Shown one piece after another: positions 1-12,500 of a stretch of 64,000 nt of DNA (its first letter is position 1; each line of letters opens with the position of its first letter). Below the pieces are notes generated by a model that made no database searches, had not been told where the DNA came from, and was given only the letters and a program-made list of their open reading frames with translations. The translations under genes and the position numbers were made by a program. Source of the stretch: Timema cristinae (taxonomy: Eukaryota > Arthropoda > Insecta > Phasmatodea > Timematidae); the NCBI GenBank assembly GCA_039000515.1, contig JBCFYV010002255.1:23185963-23249962 (forward strand), written 5' to 3'.

Positions 1-1090
1 AGAGTTTCAATAGGAATTAACGAGATTCAAGGTCTACAGTTATCACATATTAGTCGTCGTTTCATACAGGATAAAAGTCAACTAAGTCACTATTTTTGAT
101 TCCTCTCGACCCCTCGCAAGCAGAATTATTGTGATCGTAAAATATAATCGAAACTGTACAAGTAAAGTATTGTAAAGCATTCTTTTATTTCACTGTATCA
201 CCTTTACAATTTCTCTGTACAACTTTCTCTCAAACCGTCCCACCAATTCAGGGGAGAGAAAGGGGGGGGGTGTTAGTTTACCCTCTTCACTTGCCGAGAT
301 AACACTGGCCCACATACACTATGCTAGATTCTCACGTCAACCACACGAACTACTCCTTCCTGCGGGAGAAAACCCTCCGCGACTCGGCCAGGTGCTCTCG
401 CAGAGGTTTATGGGAAACACTGGGCGTCCGATGACGTAATATCGGCACAAACTTGAGATTTTGATAAATGTTGACGTTTCATGACCGTCTGAAATAAAAA
501 AAAAAAGTCTTCACAATGCCGTCTCTCTGTCTGTCTGTATCTCGGCCTAAAGCTGAAATTATTTTACTAATAGGACTAAAATTTGGCGTATAAGGCTTAC
601 ATAGGGTTCCCTCCATGGGGTTTTTGGAATTAGATATCAAGGCTTAAAATTAAAGGTTGTTTACTGAAGGGCAAAAATAAATAACATAATTTTCTCCAAA
701 TCCGATTGGACTATTTTGATTAAATTTTGTAGCTAGAAATCTTTAAACATTACAAAAAGAAAAAAGAAGAATAAAAGTATGATTCTAATTTTCCCGTGAA
801 AATAACTTTAAGGCTACTTTAAATAGGCATAAAATTCTTATTTTGGTCATACCTACGCAACTATTTTGATACAAAATAATTTATCATTGTTAATTTGTAC
901 CACTACAAAAAATATTTTTTTATTTAAAATATATTTTGTATAAAACCAAAAGTTTCCGCGCTATAAACAAATATATATATTTTTATTAAGGTCTTTAAAA
1001 TGTGAAATTGATTTTTTTTTTTTTTGCCTACAAAAATGTTCCTTTTTCTCAATGTTTCTGTTAACACTGTCTTTTATTATTTAAAAAAAG
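1..1090. other. No gene recognised
   Basis: AT-rich sequence, presumably intron or upstream region of the nucleotidase gene. A stretch at 520-700 (CTGTCTGTCTGTATCTCGGC, AAAGCTGAAAT) resembles 30,345-30,560 and is probably an old element. Confidence 0.5.
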
Positions 1091-1331
1091 GACTACGTCT
1101 TACTACCTGTTCAGGTTATACACATATGTAGGCCTACTATGTGATTTAGGAATGATTAAGGGTTGAATTGAGACGAGGTATAACCGAATTTGCTTGGAGT
1201 AGGAGTGGAAAATAATGTTGAAAAAAAAACACCCTCAGTTCACCCAACCGGGATTCGAACCTAAATCTCCCTTTCATCGACAGTCTAGTTTAACACGAGC
1301 GTGTTGACTTAAACCATGCGGTCAACGAAGC
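1091..1331 (-). mobile_element. SINE, family C
   Basis: It runs antisense from the shared tail (ACGTCTTACTACCTGTTC) to the tRNA-like head, with B box complement GGGATTCGAACC and A box end CCATGCGGTCAACGAAGC. Confidence 0.8.
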
Positions 1332-2383
1332 AGTTTGTGTTAATAATTTAATGTACTTCTTTGGTAGAGTGTGTCTGCACCAGTGTATATTATTTTGCTT
1401 CACAAATACTACGAGTTTTTAGTACCGGTATATGTCTGTATTTTAAGATAAAATATAAAATAAGGTCTGTGCAGTGCAGCGTACAATTTATTTAATTTTA
1501 ATAAGTGTAGCGATTCATTCAAGTTGAAATCATTATATTGCTTGTGAAATTTAGCATTCATTCAATCATTCGTTGAAAAATAATAACACCTGGACAAATA
1601 TATACGGCCTTGGGCTCCCTCCTTTTGTTGCTATTCCGTATTATGCACACTCTATGCGAGTGTGCTATTTACGTCTATGTCAGCATACACCTTTCATATT
1701 TTAAATTAATCACAATAGTTCTAGTCAAATGCTATTATTTCCAAACTGTTTTTTAACTAAAACAAAACATTGGTCAAACTTTGAACCTTCATGGTTTCGG
1801 TTGGGCAAAGCCCATCTGATTCTGGTCTGTAGATCTGTAGTTAGGTAGGTAGGTACCTGGCAGATGAGTTGAGTATAATAATAAATTCCCCTTGCGCACA
1901 AACACACCAGACCGTGGTGGGAAAAGTGTACTACCACGCATCTGACCAATAGATTCCAGGTTTAAATATCTACGCTCATTGAAAGAGCTTGAATACTTCC
2001 AAAACAGGGATCAATACATGGTCCTAAGTGACAACATCGCTATCAAGCTGATATTAAAAAAAAAAACATTCACTCTAAAGAGGGTTTTACCTAGAGAATA
2101 GATCAAACATTTTCCTCTAATGCAATAAACAAGCTTTCACAAAGCTATGTTCAAGAGTTAGAAGCTCCACCCCTTTACAAAAAAAAACAACCCTCCAAAC
2201 GAGCCTACTCAGACTGTATCTTACAAAGAAAACGTAGAATACAATGGACCCTTTCTTTGTTCAAGCATCAAGCGAATGTTTGCAAATTGTCTAGTTGTAA
2301 ACAGGTTTGTTCATTGAAAGGGTGTAAGGTGAAGAGTTGAAGGGGGGAGGGGGGGGGGTGCAAGATTGCTGGTACTTAAGGCG

Positions 2384-2760
2384 GGGTGCTAGTGAGCGCG
2401 AGTTTAGTGCATTAGTTTTGCAGTTTTTATAGCACAAACATCTTTTGGCCAAAATAAATCAAATATTTCTTCTATAGAAACATAGAGTTTTGTTTTCTGC
2501 ACATGCTAATCTCGACAGTTGTTGAATATCTGTCATGAGCATGGCAGCATTTGGTGACAAACTTTTTAAATAAAAAGAAATGTTTGTCACCAAACGCCGC
2601 GATGCTCATGACAGATATTCAACAACTGTTGAGATTAGCATGTGCAGAAAACTAAACTCTATGTTTCTATAGAAGAAATATTTGATTTATTTTGGCCAAA
2701 AGATGTTTGTGCTATAAAAACTGCAAAAATACAGACCTAAACTCACGCTCACTAGCACTC
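2384..2760. repeat. Long hairpin (foldback) element
   Basis: Arms of about 180 bp are near-perfect inverted copies. GTGCTAGTGAGCGCGAGTTT on the left pairs with the complement of AAACTCACGCTCACTAGCAC on the right. The inner arm TTTGGTGACAAAC pairs with GTTTGTCACCAAA. Related single arms occur at 29,865-30,135, 31,985-32,215, 37,875-37,975, 52,455-52,560 and 58,325-58,545, sharing GTTGAATATCTGTCA, TTTTGGCCAAAAT and TTGCAAAAAC blocks. Confidence 0.85.
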
Positions 2761-2795
2761 CACCTTATGGTACGAGTACACTATAGATTAAAATC

Positions 2796-3080
2796 TAGCT
2801 ACGGTAGTCCCATGGCTTCGTTGGTGCTGACAGCTGACGGCTTGAAAAAGTTGCCAGACCAAATTATGTATGTTGAATATATACATACATATAGATATAC
2901 ATTCAACGTTACGTATCCCTACGCCGAACCATATGATCTGCAAAAACATGTGTTTAGCAGCTGTCACTTCTGAAAGTCAACATTTAGGTATATACCTAAA
3001 TGTTGACTTCAGAAGTCAGCTGTGAGTTTGAGTCAGCACCAAAGAAGCCATGGGGCTACTGTAGCACTCCCCAGTGCTCA
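2796..3080. repeat. Second foldback element with nested insertion
   Basis: The outer arms are CTACGGTAGTCCCATGGCTT and the complement of AAGCCATGGGGCTACTGTAG. The centre is the palindrome AGTCAACATTTAGGTATATA..., near 2,978-3,011. The left arm is interrupted by about 120 bp that match, inverted, 43,741-43,838. Confidence 0.7.
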
Positions 3081-3089
3081 AAGACTCAA

Positions 3090-4380
3090 CCTGGCTCAAG
3101 GAGTGCAGTGCAACTCTCGTAAGGCTGGAGTGTCTAGTCTATACCTCGTCTGTGCCCTTGTGTTGTATCATCCTCTTCCCAGGTGACTGCTGGCGTAGTT
3201 AGAACTACTGTCTTATTTTGTTGCCTTGAATTAAATAGTACTCACCTATAACCATCAATTATACCTAAAGTCGATTCGCCACTGAAGTGATATTAAAAGA
3301 GCGCTAGTAAAGTTTCCAAACGTAGGGACTACTCTCATGTATCCATTCGCCAAACCAAAGGATCTACAAGATCATAATTATGTTGGTATGTTGTTACTTT
3401 TGGAAGTAAAAACTTTAACAACAAGCTATTATTTGTTTTAATTGTGTTTTAATTTTAACCGTTTTTACTATATTGAAACACATACTTATGAAAATAACCG
3501 TTTTGATGTGTGTATTTTTTGTTTGTGTGGAAGTGGCCTTCGTGGTTCACTTAAAAATGCTTTACAAACGAGAGCTTCTAACAGGTTGCGTTCTTTTCAC
3601 AAATTAAGTTGGCGAACCAGAGAAAGCTAGGGCCACTGTTGACGTCATAAAAACGGTGTTTATATGTGTGTATGCACATCTGTTTACAATAATAAAAATG
3701 TTTAATTTTGAAACGAATATTTGGTATAGTTCTTTCTCTAAGTAATGAAAACACATTGACTTATTTTGATGGCCAGTTATAACAAGATACAATGTCAGTA
3801 TAATAATTTTCTATTTATTGTTTGATGCACTATAATATCTCTTGTTGGCACAACCACGAGAAAAAAAGTTTTTTTAAAAATATATGTGTATTTTTCAATA
3901 CATTGCGAAAAAGCCAATTGTGCGCTAATGCTTAGAGAAGAATTATTAGAAGCGTTTATTAACATTTTTTATTATTTAGTATTATTAGAAAAATTACTAT
4001 TATCTCCACATTAGTTAATATTAATGACTTTCAACCAATATTTGCAATAAAGATCTGTTTGTTACCTGTTAGATACCACCACTCCAGTGGCGAATGGGCT
4101 GTATATCATGTTCTGTTAGGCCTGGCAGTATTGTACTCGTAGTCAGAGATGCACCCTTGAGGGACGTCAAACCCTCTTTTTTTTTGTATGGTCAATATTG
4201 TTCCTCTCTCATTTTCACCAGTAAAAAACGAAAAGGGGTGGTACTGCAAATATTATTTTACTACAAAGAGTAAATTAAATTAATTAAATTAATAAGTCCC
4301 TATTGTACTTTTGAGCTGATTATCAAAAAGATTTACTATTAAAAACCAACATATATGAACCCTGATAATACTTAAGCCAT
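3090..4380. other. No gene recognised
   Basis: It holds fragments of the ATTCGCCA repeat family at 3,330-3,470 and 4,060-4,105 and AT-rich sequence. Open frames here have no family resemblance. Confidence 0.5.
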
Positions 4381-4383
4381 TCT

Positions 4384-5062
4384 TATAGGAACAAGAAGAC
4401 TACTACTGAATTTGGACCGTTACTTGAGAGATGCTCTAGCAGAACGACTACAACGACTACAAAACACGTGTGCTCGATACATATTTAACTTAAAGCGGCA
4501 TGACCATATTTCTAGTTATTTTAATAAACTGGGTTGGCTAAGAATAAATGAAAGGCGAAGGTTACACTTATTAGTATTGTTTTACAAAATATTATCAACA
4601 TCTCAGCCTCAGTACTTCTCCTCGCGGTTCCTATTTCTGAAGAATAAACACACCCGTGCTACCAGATCAGAATCCACTCTACAGATGTATATTCACATGC
4701 AAAGATCTCAAATATATGCTTGCTCTGGCATCACAGGCTTGGAACAAACTAGATAACTCTACTCGTCATCTAACACCTAGACTCCCTTCAAGCGTGTGGT
4801 TTAGCAATCAATCTTGTCTAATAAGTTAAACTTAGTTCTTGAAACTACTTGAGCTTTAAATGAGTGTGTGAATGAGCGTGCGAATGTTTTTATACTTATT
4901 TGAATATTCCTTTTATTAAATTGTATTTCAATAAAATGTAATAGTGTATGTTGTATCCAACACTGGTTAAATGGAAGGAAGTGTAGCACCTTAACTTCGC
5001 CAGATAAATAAAGGCTATTATTATTATTATTATTATGATTATTATTATTATTATTATTATAT
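4384..5062 (+). mobile_element. LINE 3' end, CR1/jockey-like, degraded
   Basis: From 4,412 the frame reads ERLQRLQNTCARYIFNLKRH and LGWLRINERRRLHLLVLFYK, the C-terminal region of reverse transcriptase ORFs of this type. After a frame change near 4,700 it continues ALASQAWNKLDNS and LPSSVWFSNQS. The element ends GATAAATAAAGGC followed by (TAT)n at 5,015-5,060. Confidence 0.8.
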
Positions 5063-5747
5063 GCCGTTGCTGGACGTTTCCTTTCACGGAGTTTTTTTTT
5101 AACGTATGGCATTACTGACTGGCAGAGACATAACATCCAGTTCGTTTGCCTGTATGTAGACTATTTGCCGCTCTAGTGGTACACTTATGGAGGGTGTGTT
5201 TACATGTACCAGCAACGAGGTGATGTGATGATAGTGAATATGGAGGTGTGATATAATGGAGGTTTTGAACCTAGTTTAAACCTAATTCACCAACCCTGGT
5301 GACTATTGTGATAATTCCCATTAAGAGGAAGGTACCAAGGTACCAGCCAAGGATCTAACCCGTGACTCCTAGGTTCACTGACCACTACACGATGGGGCTG
5401 GATCCTGAAGTCCTTTAATATGATTAGGGTGAAGTAAGCTAGGATTAGGAAATTGTTAGCGTTATTTCGGATTTGGTTTACGCAGATCATCTAGAAAATA
5501 TCCTTTGAATAGCAAATACTCAAAAACTTTTTGGGGAATCCTCAAGATGTCCCTTCCCCCTTAAAATTTATACCACCAGAATTAATATATTAATTGATTC
5601 AAGAATTTATCATTGAAACTCAGTTTCATAAATTATAGAATTAAATTAATTAATAAATCAATTCCGAACTACTATATCTACAAAGCTAAGATTCATTGAA
5701 TATAATAACAGTGTAAAAAAAAAAGCTTACATCACTAAAATATAAAC

Positions 5748-6346
5748 AACTAGCTTTTACCCGTCGCGGCTTCGCCCGCAATAATTGATAAAAAAAATTT
5801 TTTTTAACTAAACTGTTTTGGTCATAAATCAAACTTTATTTTTTTCAAATATCTATGAGTTTTTCTCAGTTCTAGCTGTAAATAATTTTGCCGTATTTTA
5901 ATTTTCACTTTTAAATATTTCGTAATAAAAGAAATATATATTATTTAATTTATCAATTATAAATTTTTTATTTTTTATTTTTACCTTCATAATTAGTAAG
6001 ATAAATAAATAAATGAAATAATATTTTTTTCGAAATATATAGCTAAAAAAATCACATATTTATTATTTATTAGTATGAAACTACGTCACACTAATTACTA
6101 TTTACTTTAATTATAAAATGTTAAATCACAAATTCTTAAATAACATCATTTCAATCACATTATAATCATATATTTATTATTATTTAAAAAGAAAGGTTGG
6201 GAATAGTCATATATGTTATTCCAGGACATACTCTACCAACGTACAAAGTTTCATTCGAATCCGTTCAACAGTTTTGGCGTGATTGAGTAACAAACATCCA
6301 AACACACAAACTTTCGCATTTATAATATTAGTAAGATAGTAAGATA
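5748..6346 (+). mobile_element. Non-autonomous RTE-like element
   Basis: It starts CTAGCTTTTACCCGTCGCGG and CTTCGCCCGC, and ends TTTCGCATTTATAATATTAG followed by a TAAGA repeat. Both ends are typical of short dispersed insect elements. It sits directly before the first visible nucleotidase exon. Confidence 0.6.
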
Positions 6347-6364
6347 TTTTATTTGTTTGTCCAG

Positions 6365-6565
6365 TCTCTAGGTAACCACGAGTTCGATGATGGTGTCAGT
6401 GGTCTTATACCTTTCCTCAACAACGTGACATGCCCCGTACTAGCATCAAACCTGGATCTCAGCGAGGAACCTCTCCTGGCAGCAACCCCCTTGGCCAACT
6501 CCACCATCCTGGTGGTGAACGGCACAAGGATAGGCGTCATCGGCTACCTCACGCCTGACACTAAG
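6365..6565 (+). CDS. NT5E: 5'-nucleotidase exon with LGNHEFD motif
   Basis: This 201-base exon (67 codons, phase 0 at both ends) starts after tttgtccag and ends at actaag/gtacgc. It encodes [14 protein letters not shown] at its start and [10 protein letters not shown] at its end. The Asn-His pair of GNHEFD is the catalytic and metal-binding signature of calcineurin-like 5'-nucleotidases. It is the first exon of the gene visible in the window, so the frame comes from conservation rather than from a start codon. The acceptor lies only about 18 bp beyond the end of a transposable element. Confidence 0.95.
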
Positions 6566-9500
6566 GTACGCTGCACACCAAATATGGTGTCACTCGGCTC
6601 ATTGGCTACAAGAGTTGACAGTGTTTTGCTTTATATTAGTTTAACACACTTGTGCCTTTTGGCTTGGAACCTACTTATCACTTATCTAAAACTGACATAC
6701 AATATTTGATCAATCTCTTTTTAGATTACAAAATTGGATTTCAATCTAAAGCTTTCGTGGTGTTTTTTTTTTTAAAAGTTATACAACTAAATCATCATAG
6801 TGATTTCAGACTTGTTAGAAACAGCTAGTGTAGCATATTTTTTAAAGAAAAAAAAAATCGTGTCACTTTAGAAATATTTTTACAACGGAATTTTTGACAA
6901 GACATTTAATTTATTGAAATATAACTAGAGTATATACCAGCAACGTTATTGCAGACTTTGAATAATACAAAGTGTATTGTGCTTGTGTGGACAGAAGTAA
7001 CCTATATGAACAAATACTCCAATCACTATATGAAGCACATTTCAGAACATATACAACCATTGTACTGCACATGTAGAGGAGCCAACATTAGCAAAAGTTC
7101 ACTATGTTTTTACTCAGTTTCCTTATAGCTATAAATAAAAACACAATTTTAAAAAGTGACAGATAAAGAACAGTCTTTGGTGTAAGGCAAATATCTCAAA
7201 CCTGCGGCCGAACCCATAATCCTGTTCAGCCCATGGCCCATGATGAATAACCACAAAGTATGGCCCAATTTATGTAATTTAAAAGTATAAATATACCATT
7301 TAATGGTATTTTATAGCTTGCCAAATTTTATTATTATTACTATTATTATAATTTAGCATCGCATCTTACTATCCGTTTGGGTCATACGCTTAAGTACTAA
7401 TTACGCTAATGGGTTAGGAATTGGGAAGGCCGAATTTAAAGGAAGGGAATTCGCATTTATGTGGAGGGAGAGTGGAAAACCATTTAGGGAAAACCACCCC
7501 ATTTCACCCAACCGAGATTCGAACCCTGACCTCCCCGTCCTCAGCAAACTAGATTAACATGAAACTAGCGGGTTAGTCACTGAGGCGGGTCTTGTCAATT
7601 TTAATTGTATCAATTTCAAAACTTTTTTAGATGGTCATTTTTTATAAGTAATCCTTGATCAACACTGAAATAATAGTCTAAGTCTAAATATTTTGTATAT
7701 TAATTTTCTATTTGTAAATTTTTTTTGTAAAAGTTACTAATTTGGAGCTATGTTTTCTTAAGAAGGGTAAAATATTTCTCCTTTATTTTTAATGTGGCCC
7801 TCTCAGTATTTTAAATGGTCAATGGTTTCCTTATGACCAAACGACACACCCAGTCTAAGGTTTATTCTCACAATAAACTAAACTACCTGTAACAGGGAGC
7901 TCAAGATTCGAATCCTGGAAGTTGGTTTTTCTTAAACTGTTTTCTACTATCCCTTCACGCAAATGCGGCTATACTTCCTTTAAATTTAACCATTGTTATA
8001 CCTAAAAAATTAGTGTACTTAATTATAAGATATGCCTACAGCCCGAACAGTCAGTAAGACGCGGTGGTTAAAGCAAGAATTTTTGAAAGTTAAGGCCGAC
8101 ACTATAAAGTTTTTTCGAATCACAGATGTTCTCCTCTGCATAAAAATGTAAAGTAAATATTGAAAACTATAACAGACCTCCTCCACCCTACCTTCGGTTA
8201 TCACTAAAGCGGGGATTTCACGACCCGATTTAGGGACTCTAAATCGGGCCCGATCGCCGTCGACCCTGAAATCCGATGGTGAAATGTGTGCTTCTGGTCA
8301 CGTTTTGGGGAGGCGACCAGGCAGGGAGGTCGGGAGAGATTTCCAACCGATTTAGGGAGGAAGGGTGGGGGTGGACCAGGCCCCCACCGCTTCTCCTGGT
8401 GAACGGGACGTGAAATGCTCCACCAGGCAGATCGCTCTGTCCGTAGTGTAGATCTAGATCTATATTAAACACTTGTTCGCACCTCGCGTTTTTATTATTT
8501 TTTTTATTTTAGATTTTATCTTATGGAATCTGTCATACGCAAGAAATTCCGGAGATCTTCAGCATCCAATACTTCCATAAGTCTTGCATGACTCAATACA
8601 GGTCTTTGGCGGTATACCTGCTTCATCCACATCTTCTTTTTCTTCCTTTCTTTATCGCACACGGCCAATGCAGTTAATGCAACACCAACAACTATCTGCT
8701 TTGATATATACGGAGCCATTTTGAAACTTTAAGAGCAACGAACTGAGCAGTAGATCGGACGCAAAAGATCGGGTCGTGAAAATACAACGCTCTGCCGTGG
8801 AGAGGGGAGAACAGTGACAGGGAGATCGAGACCAGGAACGGGAACGGGTGGTCGGGGACGCGTCGTGAAATCCCCGCTTAAGAGTGAGCTTTTTTTTAAA
8901 AAAAAAAAAAAAAAGTTGGGTCCTTCCCCTCTTCACACACATGTGTGTATGCACCCCTGATGTAAGCTCGAATGTCTCTTAGGAACTGTCCAAATCGGAG
9001 AAGGTCAAGTACATAGATGAGGTAGACGCCATAAAGCTGGAAGCTGACAAACTTAAGAACCAAGGAATAAACATCCTCATCGCCTTGGGACATTCTGGCT
9101 TCAGGAAGGACATACAGATCGCCACGGAGGTGCCCGATATTGATGTCGTCATCGGAGGGCACACTAACACCTTCTTATACACAGGTATAACGGTCGGCAT
9201 CCGTGGCGACTCGTAACTAAAATTAGTGGGGGTGCTGCTCCAGAAAATGTTTAATTTTTGTTTTAAAATTGTGTAAAAGGAAAAAAAACATGTATAAGAA
9301 GAAAATCTATTCAGGAACTTGATAAAATCTTAACAAAAAAAAACAAATAATTTTACTTACTTTAACTTAAATTGTTACAGTTCAAGCTTGATCTATTCAT
9401 TTAAAAATGAAATCCATTCTTCTTGTTTTAATTTGTGCAAAAAGTTCAATAATTTTCTCTTTCTCTTTGAGGAAATTTTTCTTCATTGAAAGTACTGCAA

Positions 9501-12500
9501 GCGCATTTAGTCTTTCTGTTAAATAAAATCACCGAAAAAAAAAAGAATCAAGTAGAATAGCTGGAAGCAGAATAATAATCTAATCCTACACTATTCTACA
9601 CTTTATCAAATTAAAGAATAAGGTACACGGTTTTTAAGCACAACACACGCTGAGTAAAAAAAACTTCCTTCCACCATCATGCCAGGGCCAGCACTGCGAG
9701 AGAAACAGTGCTCTCTCCACCAGGAAGTTCCGCCTTCCTCCCTACCCCTCTTATATGTGCGCATGCGCACAACAGTCCAACACCACGTCACTGGCACTGG
9801 AAAGAGCATATTTCCATACAAAGATTTTTGTATCTTTTTCATAAACTGGGGATGGCTACTGAAGCAGTGACATTAAGCTTAAGGAATATATATTGTACTA
9901 CAAAAATAAAGAAAAAAGGACTCATTATATTAAATGTTATCGATAATATAAAGTGGAAATTGGGGGCGCTGCAGTTCCCACTGCCTATACACGAGCCGCC
10001 ACTGGTCGGCATGTATAACCAGAGCCAGGTGTATCTTTAGGACCAGGTGGTTAGGAACTGAAGGCTCAGTTGACGTTGGTTGAGTACGCCTACAATCTGA
10101 ATTGGTGTTTTTATTAACTATTATGCTTGTGCGAAGGTAATTTTATGACATGCATTATAGATTACATTAATAATATTCGACAGTAATTTGAAGATATCTT
10201 TTGATTTGTATCATTTCAAATACAATGTTACCTGTGTAATTTTGAAGTGTTATAAGTGTATTCTTTTATGCATTTCCTCCTTGTTAGATTCATCCAGTGG
10301 GTATGTGGATAAGCTTTGTCGACCTGACTTAGATACCTGAGTCATAAGGTAAGGACGGTGGGTTTTTTCTAACATTACAAGTATATACCTAGAGGTAGAG
10401 GTCCCAACATAATAAGAGAGTTTCATGCAGCGTAACAACAGATTATAACAGTCCCGAAATATTTAATTTATTTTTATATTAGAGTCGGTCATGTTATTAC
10501 TGTACAGTGGTGATATCTAGTATATATAGCCCGCCTCGGTGACGTAGTTGGCTAACGCGCTTGTCGTGTTTAGCTCGACTGCTGAGGACGGGGAGATCGA
10601 GGTTCGAATCTCGGTCGGGTGAACTAGGGGTGGCTTTTCTTAAATGGTTTTCCACTCTCCCTCCACGCAAATGTGGGTTCCCTTCCTATAATTCAACCTT
10701 CCCAATTCCTAATCCATTAGCGTAATTAGTACTTAAAACGTATAACCAGAACGGGTAGTAAGACGCGGTTCTAAATATTATTATTATTATTAGTATATAT
10801 AGTGTTTCACGAATTTGTGTGGACAGTGCAGTTATCTTTTGACAGTGGCGATCAGCTGTGGGGCCACTATAACGTGAGGGAAAAACCACAGTTACGGCAT
10901 ATCTGGCCACAAGATGATACAACTAACCGTCATTTACCGTAACCCCCAGACTGGCAATCCCGCACGGCATTGCCCGTGACCTACTGTGGTATAAGAATTA
11001 TATAAGCCCCCACCCCCTCACCCTATGGTGCCCCTATCTCTGAAACGTAATTCTAAACCAGATAAAAAATATTTTCTTCAAAAATTTGTTAATGATAGAT
11101 AAATTAAAGAGCTAATAAAAAATTTAAAAATCCTGCTTCGAGGTGCATTCGGACCCCCTTTCCGTCTACCTATGTTAAAAATTTCAGATCTATGCTTGCC
11201 GTAGATTTGTCTGGGCATCGCACACACACGAACACACACACACATACACACACACTTCCTTTTATTACTATAGATGTGTAAATTAGTATTTAGTGTGAAG
11301 ATTACAGCTTAATATTTAAACAATATAGATAATGCATACAAAGAAAACTATTTTCTGAATTGCACTGCAATAGTCTATTGCAATAGACTAGACTGCCAAT
11401 AATGGGGAGATACGGGTTCGAATCCCTGTTGGGTGCACTAAGGATTATTTTTCCTAAACAGTTTTCCATTCTCTCTCCACGAAAATGTGAGCCCACTTCC
11501 TTTAAACTTAACAGCCCTCATCCCTAACACATTATTGTAAATAGTACATAGGACCTGATCTTTTTTAATCAACGTAATCTTTAAATCTAACAATTATTTT
11601 AATTGACAGTTAATTAATTGTTTATTAAATGTTAGTAAAAATTAGGTATCATTAGTTAATAGCTAGGTGTTTGTAAATTTAAAAGTATAAGCTAGTTAAT
11701 TCAAATTAAAAATTGTTTTGATTTTAAAAAGAAGATTTTTATTTTATAAATCTAGTCAATAGTTAATTTATACACAGTAAAAAATTTAACAACATACATT
11801 TTTTTAATTAAATATATTTTCATATGCTAGGAATAAAAATACAAAAAGAAAATTTAACCCTAAAAATATCAATTTCTTTCAATGAGAGAAATTCTAATCA
11901 TAATGACATACAGTACATACCAATTTTGGTATAACTCTTTTTTTTATGGATCATTTAAAAGTATAGCTGAACCATCAAACCAGAACCTATAGGCATATAA
12001 ATAAATACCTGTAGGACAGTAGAACTTGGCTATAGCTTGTTTTTATAATATATAGTGTCTTAAAGTAGCCAGAATGTTAACCTTCTCTCCAAAGTGTCCA
12101 CCACATTACACATGGTGTGAGGTATTAATGGGTGAAATTAAAGCTACATTTTGAACTGTCAGGTAAGGTTCTTCCTAAGGTGATCAATTAGAACTAGCCT
12201 CGTCAATCCCTCAGAACTTGTACACACACCCCAATTTTCTTAGGAATGGACATTCTGACAGAGAAAAAAAAACTACTGTTAGGTCTACTTTTCCGTATTC
12301 ATACCTCAAGTTATGTGATCTGCAGCTGTCACTTTTAATAGATATTATCACTTATAATATAGTAACATTTATCAATGTTAACTGCAATAAATACGAGTAT
12401 GTTTGTAATTTCTAAAAGATGCATCAAATGTCCATTCGTAATAATGTCAAGCTATAGTTTTGATGAACTTACTTTTTATTTTATGCCACAGGTAATCAGC

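Noticed and set aside
1..6364. N-terminal exons of the 5'-nucleotidase
   Set aside because: No frame with an HTND-type motif or signal peptide was found; they are presumed to lie upstream of the window.
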